Part shown: in pieces, positions 1 through 5,058 of the stretch | Layout of the letters: the number at the start of each line of letters is the position of its first letter | Position numbering within the stretch: the first letter of the stretch is position 1 | NCBI GenBank assembly: GCA_016938095.1 | Contig: JAFGVG010000185.1 | Span: 1-6,045, forward strand | Reading direction: 5' to 3' | Source of the DNA: Bacteroidales bacterium | GTDB lineage: Bacteria; Bacteroidota; Bacteroidia; Bacteroidales; UBA10428 | Length of the DNA stretch: 6,045 bases | Program-made: the position numbers and the translations under genes | Notes under the pieces: model-generated | What the model was told of the DNA's origin: nothing | Seen by the model: the letters and a program-made list of their open reading frames with translations, nothing else | Databases searched by the model: none

Positions 1-12
1 AATCAATCCCCC

Positions 13-58
13 CAGCGCGAAGCGATGGTGAGGATCAGCGCGAAGCGATGGCGGGGAT
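13..58. repeat. Paired 23-bp subrepeats in repeat copy 1
   Basis: Bases 13-35 and 36-58 are adjacent 23-bp repeats that differ at two positions (29 T/52 C and 31 A/54 G). Each begins CAGCGCGAAGCGATGG and contains GCGAAGC (17-23 and 40-46), a sequence known to form a very stable DNA mini-hairpin with a GAA loop. The pair is bracketed by an imperfect inverted repeat, AATCAATCCCC (1-11) and GGGGATTTATT (53-63), with one mismatch. Confidence 0.85.
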
Positions 59-122
59 TTATTTTCTTTTGCAAGGATACCCCACTGCGGATCACGCCAG
101 TAATCCCAGAAATCAATCCCCC

Positions 123-168
123 CAGCGCGAAGCGATGGTGAGGATCAGCGCGAAGCGATGGCGGGAAT
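123..168. repeat. Paired 23-bp subrepeats in repeat copy 2
   Basis: Bases 123-145 and 146-168 repeat the paired subunits of copy 1, with GCGAAGC at 127-133 and 150-156. The bracketing inverted repeat (111-121 with 163-173) is weakened here by the G-to-A change at 166. Confidence 0.85.
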
Positions 169-198
169 TTATTTTCTTTTGCAAGGATACCCCACTGC

Positions 199-216
199 GG
201 ATCACGCCAGTAATCC
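199..216 (-). other. Small hairpin in the repeat, downstream of the operon
   Basis: On the minus strand GGATTAC and GTGATCC form a 7-bp stem, with one G-U pair, around the loop TGGC. The same hairpin occurs in copy 1 at 89-106. As plus-strand RNA the wobble pair would be a C-A mismatch, so the structure favours minus-strand RNA, the sense of the operon. It begins 16 nt after the stop codon of the last gene. No U-run follows, so it does not look like an intrinsic terminator. Confidence 0.4.
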
Positions 217-231
217 CAAACCTAATCAGTT

Positions 232-1845
232 TTAATGTGAAGAACTGGTATTGTGAGCATAAACAATACATCTTTCAAGGTTTACAAAATACCCCTGTTT
301 TGCATTAAGCAATTTTAGTTTTATATCATGCGCTTTGTCGGGCAAATTGAACTTCCAGGTAACATCGTGTTTCCGCGTCCGAAAGTTTGTGGGCATTTTA
401 ACCACTTCGTTCAATTTACCATCAATATAAACCTCAATTTCAAGCGTTCTGTCCTCCATTTTCGCATCTGCCTTTTGTGCTGAACCTGAAATGGTAAATC
501 CATTGCCTGAAACCATCAAAGAATAGGTTTCATTTCCAGGTTGGAGTCTTTGCTTTTCACCATCGAAATCTAGTTGTGAAACAGGAAAATGATCTTTAAA
601 ACCTATTTCCAGCAGTACCTTTTTCGGTTGCTGGGTTTTTATCACAATGTCGTTATCATTGATTGTGCCTCCGTTTCGCTGAATCATTTCAAGGGCGTGT
701 TTTAACCCTAGTTGATAGACCTCATTTAATGACATGCTTGTATACCTGAAATCCTGGTCCTCAACTTTATCAATCCCTTGTTTCCAATAATCAGGGATAT
801 TGCTGTATCCTATCATGGTACCAATAATACCCGCCGCACTGGCCGGATTGCAATCCGAATCCTGTCCACAGCGCGTACTAATGTCAATGGCCTTACCAAA
901 ATCGCCTCCACTGTATAATAAACCGATTACGATATAAGCAGCATTTACTTTTGCGTCGATGTTAAAACTTCGGAATACTCCGTCGGGGCATCCAATGTCC
1001 TGTGACCATTTTCGCTGAACCTCAAACCAGGTCCGTTTCCAGTCCTCCGGAAATTCATAATACCAATTAATAACATCATGAATACATTGGAAAAACTGAC
1101 TTTCTTCCGGAATTATTTCCAACCCCTCTTTGACAATAAATTCTATATCATTTGAATAAAAAGCCAGGGTATACATAGAAGCAACATAAACACCTCCATA
1201 CCATCCATCACCATAATTCATAATATGACCAATTTTATCTGCTATTGTAGCAGCGGAATTTACCATCCCGGGTGACATTAACCCAATAAAGTCAGCCTCA
1301 ATCTGAAAATCTATATCATCTGCATGGGGGTTATTTTCCCAGTAACCCGATTCAGGAGGGTATATTCCATTGAGAATATTGTACCTTGCTGCCTGGTTTG
1401 CATGCCACAACTGGTAGTCGGCATGCGCAAAAGCTTCAGCATGCGCCTTTGCAGGGGCATCCAATCCCATTCTTTCAAATACATCAACAAAAGTCAAATC
1501 CATATAGATGTCATCGTATAACCCCGGAGCATTCTGATACCACCAAAGCATAAGGCTTGAGTCCCATCTTATGGGGGTATAATCATTTATCATAGTGCCA
1601 TTAAATCTGAATTCGGTGGCACTTCCATAAGTACACCCAATTACCTGACCCGCCCAGCCACCTTTTATTTTATCAGCCAATTCCGTTCTGGTCATTGTGA
1701 CTTGTTCAGGATGGCCCGGTTTATCAGATCCTTTAAGGCCTGGTGAATAGCTTGTACAGGAATAATATGCAATTGCCATAGTCAGGATAAGCACGATAAC
1801 CTTACCGTTATAGGTGCCAATGAATGAAGTAGTAGAAGGTTTCAT
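232..1845 (-). CDS. Exported ADP-ribosylglycohydrolase-family protein with C-terminal extension
   Basis: This 537-residue protein belongs to the ADP-ribosylglycohydrolase (DraG/ARH, PF03747) family, whose studied members hydrolyse ADP-ribosyl bonds using two metal ions. The family region runs from about 52 to 390: GGWAGQVIGCTYGSATEF (62-79), YDDIYMDLTF (110-119) and CGQDSDCNPASAAGIIGTMIG (326-346). The acidic residues D111, D112, D329 and D331 match the metal sites, but the usual (S/T)DD and DxDT ligands appear as YDD and DSDC. Residues 16-29 are hydrophobic after K15 and end at C30, suggesting a signal peptide, possibly a lipoprotein, although YYSC is a poor lipobox. Residues from about 400 to 537 form an extra, apparently beta-rich region. 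ATG 1845 was chosen because it gives a normal-length signal; ATG 1878 would overlap ribokinase by 17 bp, and the open frame up to 2151 is a shadow of ribokinase. Last visible gene of the operon. Its likely job is to release ribose or a ribosyl compound outside the cytoplasm; the substrate is inferred only from context. Confidence 0.85.
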   Translation of the reverse strand: MKPSTTSFIGTYNGKVIVLILTMAIAYYSCTSYSPGLKGSDKPGHPEQVTMTRTELADKIKGGWAGQVIGCTYGSATEFRFNGTMINDYTPIRWDSSLMLWWYQNAPGLYDDIYMDLTFVDVFERMGLDAPAKAHAEAFAHADYQLWHANQAARYNILNGIYPPESGYWENNPHADDIDFQIEADFIGLMSPGMVNSAATIADKIGHIMNYGDGWYGGVYVASMYTLAFYSNDIEFIVKEGLEIIPEESQFFQCIHDVINWYYEFPEDWKRTWFEVQRKWSQDIGCPDGVFRSFNIDAKVNAAYIVIGLLYSGGDFGKAIDISTRCGQDSDCNPASAAGIIGTMIGYSNIPDYWKQGIDKVEDQDFRYTSMSLNEVYQLGLKHALEMIQRNGGTINDNDIVIKTQQPKKVLLEIGFKDHFPVSQLDFDGEKQRLQPGNETYSLMVSGNGFTISGSAQKADAKMEDRTLEIEVYIDGKLNEVVKMPTNFRTRKHDVTWKFNLPDKAHDIKLKLLNAKQGYFVNLERCIVYAHNTSSSH

Positions 1846-1861
1846 AACAATTGTTTGGTAT

Positions 1862-2776
1862 TTAGTTTTTGAAATCATGGAAAAACGGAATCGAAGGTTG
1901 TGCTCCCATGCGTGTAACCGAAATAGCAGCAGCTTTATTCGCCAGTTCAACAGATTTCTGCAGCGACATGCCTTTTGCCATTCCAACAGCAAAATAACCA
2001 TTAAATGTATCACCGGCAGCCGTAGTGTCAACGACTTTAACTTCTTCGCCCGACACAGATCCCTGTTCTGCTGCACTTGAAAAATACGCACCTTTCCCTC
2101 CAAGCGTAATAACAACTCCACGCGCCCCTTTCCCACGGAGGCATTCGGCAATTTCTTCTGTACTCAAATCTTCATCTGACTTATCAGTAAGCCATTTTGC
2201 TTCGTGCTCATTTGGTGTCAGAACTGTTATTTTCCCCAGCAGTGAGCTCGCAAGCTGTTGAGCAGGTGCCGGATTTAATATTAAGGGAATATTTTTCTTT
2301 AATGCCATTTCAGCCACATACTCAACAGTTGTTAATGGAATTTCCAATTGCATGAGCAGAACAGAGGCAGATTCAATAATATGCTCAGCCGCATCAATAT
2401 CCTCCGGCATCAATAAGCTATTTGCTCCTGGCGCAACCGAAATACTGTTTTCGCCTGAATCCGAAACATTGATTAAAGCCATTCCGGTTGGAATACCTTC
2501 AGCTTTTTTAATATAATCGGTATTGATACCTTCATTTTTATATGCTTCCAATGCCTGAATACCAAACGAATCGTTTCCAACACATGCTAAAAAAGTCACA
2601 TCACCACCTGCACGTGCTGCAGCAACTGCCTGGTTTGCCCCCTTTCCGCCCTGGATAACAAAAGAACCAGTGCCCAATATGGTTTCACCAGGCATTGGAA
2701 TTCTGGGTACTTTAATGATCATGTCGGTATTGGAACTACCAACTACCACAATCTTCGGTTTCGTATAAGGTCCCAT
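1862..2776 (-). CDS. rbsK: Ribokinase (PfkB family)
   Basis: The 304-residue product phosphorylates D-ribose to D-ribose-5-phosphate with ATP in the cytoplasm, feeding the pentose phosphate pathway and nucleotide synthesis. It is close in length to E. coli RbsK (309) and shares its signatures: N16 and D18 in GSSNTDM and GGKGANQAVAAAR at 43-55 for sugar binding, NPAPA at 168-172, TPNEHE at 187-192, TLGGKG at 224-229, and DTTAAGDTFNG at 250-260 with catalytic base D256. The C-terminus keeps AISVTRMGAQPSIP (284-297), a ribokinase hallmark. The start at 2776 shares one base with the permease stop codon (TAATG), implying translational coupling. A longer in-frame reading from 2896 adds 40 residues with no family match and is not used. 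The ADP-ribosylglycohydrolase-like gene follows after 16 bp. Other PfkB sugar kinases are less likely given the specific ribokinase motifs, but substrate has to be confirmed by assay. Confidence 0.93.
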   Translation of the reverse strand: MGPYTKPKIVVVGSSNTDMIIKVPRIPMPGETILGTGSFVIQGGKGANQAVAAARAGGDVTFLACVGNDSFGIQALEAYKNEGINTDYIKKAEGIPTGMALINVSDSGENSISVAPGANSLLMPEDIDAAEHIIESASVLLMQLEIPLTTVEYVAEMALKKNIPLILNPAPAQQLASSLLGKITVLTPNEHEAKWLTDKSDEDLSTEEIAECLRGKGARGVVITLGGKGAYFSSAAEQGSVSGEEVKVVDTTAAGDTFNGYFAVGMAKGMSLQKSVELANKAAAISVTRMGAQPSIPFFHDFKN

Positions 2777-3777
2777 TAATATATCCTTGCTATAATTATG
2801 GTTATCAGTCCCGCCAGATAGAGAAAGAACATCAGCAGGAGCAATCCCTTTACGCCCTTTGTCCCTGCAAATTCTTTCCATATAAATACCCCCCAAAGAG
2901 CCGCAATTAAGGTAGCACCCTGACCCAAACCATAGCTTATCGCAAATCCTGCCTGACCGGAGGCCAGGATATTCAACGACATACCTAAACTCCAGATAAC
3001 ACCACCAAGAATGCCTATAAGGTGCAGTTTTGGATTGCCGGGTTTAAAATAATTACCGTAGGTAACCCGTTCACCGGAAATAGGCCTGTACATTGCCACG
3101 GTATTCCATATAAAATTGGAAAGGAACAGTCCGACAGCAAATACAACAGTGGCCGTGTAGGGCGTATACTTGCCTGGCTCAGGCAAAGCAAAATCAGTTG
3201 AAATTGAATCAGCCACAAAACGATAGAAAAAACCCATCAATACGCCACCCACTATGGATATTACAATACCCTTTGCAGAAGATCTGTTCACGCCTTTCGC
3301 TTTTTTTCCATAAGCCATGGCATCAAAAAGGATAGCCAGCATAATGAGAACTACTCCTCCAAACAGCAAATAAGGATTGCCCAAAGGATTAGCTGAATAA
3401 TTTGCAATAACGCCAATTATCAATGCCAGACCAATTCCTAACGGAAAAGCGACTGCCATTCCGGCTATTGCAATGGCTATAACCAGCAGAATGTTGGCCA
3501 GATTAAAAACTACCCCACCCAAAAAAGCCATGCCAAAAGACCTGAAATCAGCCTGAACCAAATCCTCGACAAAACTTCTACCGGCATCTCCGCTGCTTCC
3601 TGCCGTAAAAGCGAGTAGGATGGAAAATAACAATACACCTAAACTATAATCCCAGTAAAATAACTGAAAAGCCCATTTTTTTGAGGCCAATTTTTGGGTA
3701 TTGGCCCATGAACCCCAGCATAACATCGTTATTATGCACAATACCACCGCCATTCCATACGATTGAACAATTATCAT
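2776..3777 (-). CDS. Inner-membrane sugar permease, DMT superfamily (GRP/ribose-uptake-like)
   Basis: This 333-residue integral membrane protein has about ten predicted hydrophobic helices, near residues 7-24, 42-60, 82-101, 104-124, 136-153, 168-187, 207-227, 251-270, 277-298 and 309-330. That count and length fit the drug/metabolite transporter superfamily, and the sequence style (MLCWGSWANTQKL at 18-30, FYWDYSLGVLLFS at 40-52) fits the glucose/ribose porter and ureide-permease-like branch, to which I attribute it from memory. It most likely imports a free sugar across the cytoplasmic membrane. The next gene overlaps it and encodes ribokinase, which points to ribose as cargo. The ATG at 3777 starts directly before the first helix; no Shine-Dalgarno site is seen. 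It is the first gene of the operon, preceded by a candidate LacI-type operator. A transporter for another pentose or for a nucleoside-derived compound remains possible. Confidence 0.85.
   Translation of the reverse strand: MIIVQSYGMAVVLCIITMLCWGSWANTQKLASKKWAFQLFYWDYSLGVLLFSILLAFTAGSSGDAGRSFVEDLVQADFRSFGMAFLGGVVFNLANILLVIAIAIAGMAVAFPLGIGLALIIGVIANYSANPLGNPYLLFGGVVLIMLAILFDAMAYGKKAKGVNRSSAKGIVISIVGGVLMGFFYRFVADSISTDFALPEPGKYTPYTATVVFAVGLFLSNFIWNTVAMYRPISGERVTYGNYFKPGNPKLHLIGILGGVIWSLGMSLNILASGQAGFAISYGLGQGATLIAALWGVFIWKEFAGTKGVKGLLLLMFFLYLAGLITIIIARIY
2784..2788 (-). promoter_or_regulatory. Shine-Dalgarno-like site for ribokinase
   Basis: The minus strand reads AAGGA, 7 nt before the ATG at 2776, inside the last codons of the permease gene. 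It supports this ATG over the upstream in-frame ATG at 2896, which would overlap the permease by 121 bp. Clear Shine-Dalgarno sites are uncommon in the other genes of this window. Confidence 0.6.
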
Positions 3778-3799
3778 GATATTAAGGTATTAGTTAGGA

Positions 3800-3815
3800 C
3801 AAACGTTTGCGCAAA
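3800..3815. promoter_or_regulatory. Candidate LacI-family operator (two overlapping palindromes)
   Basis: The plus strand reads CAAACGTTTGCGCAAA. It contains two perfect 10-bp palindromes, CAAACGTTTG (3800-3809) and TTTGCGCAAA (3806-3815), whose centres are 6 bp apart. A central CpG flanked by A/T-rich arms is typical of LacI-family operators. Read on the minus strand, CGCAAACGTTTG matches 12 bases of the E. coli PurR site ACGCAAACGTTTGCGT. The site lies 23-38 bp before the permease start and next to a LacI-type gene, so it is the best candidate binding site for that protein. Which palindrome is the true centre is not clear. Confidence 0.7.
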
Positions 3816-3819
3816 ATAA
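3812..3819 (-). promoter_or_regulatory. Weak candidate -7 element for the permease operon
   Basis: The minus strand reads TTATTTTG, one mismatch from TAnnTTTG, just upstream of and abutting the palindromic operator. If used, transcription would start inside the operator, so a bound repressor would block it. No TTTG -33 match is present; the region upstream is an A/T-rich run with eight T residues (3822-3829). The call rests mainly on position. Confidence 0.3.
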
Positions 3820-3878
3820 TAAAAAAAACGAACATTTCATTTATAATTTTTAATAAAGTAAGGAAAGAGCACCGGATC

Positions 3879-4919
3879 TCACAAAGCATTCAGACCAATG
3901 TTTTTAACAGACCTGCGTGGAATTAAATTGGTTTTCAATTTCACCGATACAGTGGCTATTTTGCCCTTATTCCCGATACAGGCCATAATGTAATCGACAG
4001 CCTGCCTGCCCATTTCATCTTTTTGCTGGTTAATGGTAGTCATTGGCGTACTGAGGTATTCTGAATAGGGTTGTTCATCAAAAGCAATCAATGAAAAATC
4101 CTCCGGTATATTCAGATTGCAATCATTTGCTGCCCCAAGGATTCCCAGCGCTATCAAGTTGCTTAATGCAAAAATAGCTGTTGGAGGTGGGGTCATTGCA
4201 AACAACCTGATCGCCTGTTTATATCCGTTATCCTTTGTAAAGGAATCACCTGCCAGAAGCTTTTTATCAATTTTGATGTTGCTGGCTTTCAAGGCATCCT
4301 TATATCCTTTTACCCTGTCGATATTCGGCTGACTATTGCCAATCCCCTGAATACAGGCAATTCTTTTATGTCCGTTAAGAATCAGGTGATTAACGGCATC
4401 AAAAGCCCCCTGATAATTGTCTGACGTAATAAATGGCAGGTTGGAACCGGGGAAAATACGGTCGATTATCACAATGGGTAACGCTGAATGAAAAGTATTA
4501 ACGATATGTTTCTGTTCTGTACCAACAGGGGCAATAATTATCCCATCCACTTTGTGGCTCATGAGCAACATTAATAATTCCTCTTCTGCAGATATGTCAT
4601 CACCACTATCACATAAAATAATAGAATATCCTTTTTGTCTGGCTTGTGATTCAATGCTCTTTGCTATTTCTGCAAAATATGGATTGCCAATATCAGGGAT
4701 AATCAATCCTATAGTGTCAGATTTATCAAGTTTAAGGCTGCGGGCCAATCTGTTGGGCACATAATTCAATTCATCAGCAGCTTTCTTAACCCTTTGCTGT
4801 GTTTCTTCACTAATCCTGTATGCCCTGGCTTTTCCATTCAATACCCGGGATACGGTAGATACAGACAAGTCAAGATTTCTTGCTAATTCTTTTATATTTA
4901 ATTTTGCTGTGTCCCTCAT
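3879..4919 (-). CDS. LacI/GalR-family transcriptional regulator
   Basis: This 346-residue cytoplasmic DNA-binding regulator has the full LacI-family layout and normal length. The N-terminal helix-turn-helix is at residues 8-27 (IKELARNLDLSVSTVSRVLNG), and the hinge helix is at about 53-63 (YVPNRLARSLK). A periplasmic-binding-protein-like sensor domain starts at about 69 (TIGLIIPDIGNPYFAEI). The sensor carries family landmarks: PIVIIDR at 148-154, R202 in DRVKGYKDAL (usual position of the sugar-contacting arginine), and FDEQPYSEYLSTPMTTI at 280-296. The ATG at 4919 places the helix-turn-helix close to the N-terminus, as expected; there is no strong Shine-Dalgarno site. It sits between the GH43 gene and the permease-ribokinase operon. 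The spacer downstream of it holds a palindromic site of the type LacI proteins bind, so it probably controls that operon, and perhaps itself. The effector is unknown; ribose or a ribosyl compound is an inference from the neighbours. Confidence 0.93.
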   Translation of the reverse strand: MRDTAKLNIKELARNLDLSVSTVSRVLNGKARAYRISEETQQRVKKAADELNYVPNRLARSLKLDKSDTIGLIIPDIGNPYFAEIAKSIESQARQKGYSIILCDSGDDISAEEELLMLLMSHKVDGIIIAPVGTEQKHIVNTFHSALPIVIIDRIFPGSNLPFITSDNYQGAFDAVNHLILNGHKRIACIQGIGNSQPNIDRVKGYKDALKASNIKIDKKLLAGDSFTKDNGYKQAIRLFAMTPPPTAIFALSNLIALGILGAANDCNLNIPEDFSLIAFDEQPYSEYLSTPMTTINQQKDEMGRQAVDYIMACIGNKGKIATVSVKLKTNLIPRRSVKNIGLNAL

Positions 4920-4970
4920 ATAATACTATAGCTCAGATATTTGAAGCTAACTGGCATTTAGAATTTCTGT

Positions 4971-4978
4971 CAAAACTA
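4971..4978 (-). promoter_or_regulatory. Candidate Bacteroidota -7 promoter element for the lacI-type gene
   Basis: On the minus strand this reads TAGTTTTG, an exact match to the Bacteroidota -7 consensus TAnnTTTG. It lies 51 bp before the ATG of the LacI-family gene, giving a predicted leader of roughly 45 nt. No clear TTTG -33 element is found 19-21 bp upstream, which is common for this degenerate element. An exact match in A/T-rich DNA can occur by chance. Confidence 0.45.
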
Positions 4979-5058
4979 ATCAATTTTCCGACCTGTCTGT
5001 ATGGTAAACCAAGCCCTGAAGAAATGACAGTAGTATGTTTTGCCCTTAATAAAGCACA

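Larger units (their letters stand above)
1..220. repeat. Two tandem copies of a 110-bp repeat
   Basis: Bases 1-110 and 111-220 are direct repeats with only two differences (56 G versus 166 A; 109 G versus 219 A). The array ends 11 bp beyond the stop of the ADP-ribosylglycohydrolase-like gene, and may continue to the left of the window because copy 1 starts at the edge. Each unit holds a block of two 23-bp subrepeats, a T-rich stretch (about 58-70) and a small hairpin. The period is not a multiple of three, so a conserved repetitive protein is unlikely. I do not recognise it as a named element. There is no open gene or convincing terminator in bases 1-231. Confidence 0.95.

Noticed and set aside
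1..220. CRISPR array.
   Set aside because: There are no unique spacers between short identical repeats; the whole 110-bp unit, including the intervening sequence, is duplicated.
48..308. Plus-strand open frame of 86 codons across the repeats.
   Set aside because: The repeat period of 110 is not a multiple of three, so the two copies are read in different frames, and the end lies antisense to the ADP-ribosylglycohydrolase-like gene. It is a by-product of the repeat.
1846..2151. N-terminal extension of the ADP-ribosylglycohydrolase frame up to an ATG at 2151.
   Set aside because: These 102 residues overlap the ribokinase gene in another frame, show no domain, and would bury the signal peptide that begins at the ATG at 1845.
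2777..2896. Forty-residue N-terminal extension of ribokinase from the ATG at 2896.
   Set aside because: It overlaps the permease gene, has no similarity to ribokinase N-termini, and the ATG at 2776 has a Shine-Dalgarno-like site and the TAATG junction.
5002..5011. Second operator-like site TGGTAAACCA upstream of the LacI-type gene.
   Set aside because: It has only four-base arms, lacks the central CpG, and does not resemble the CAAACGTTTG site; likely chance.
5041..5058. Possible terminator hairpin after the GH43 gene (minus strand TGCTTT-ATTA-AAGGGCA region).
   Set aside because: The stem is only about six pairs with two G-U pairs and is followed by an A-rich sequence instead of a U-run.
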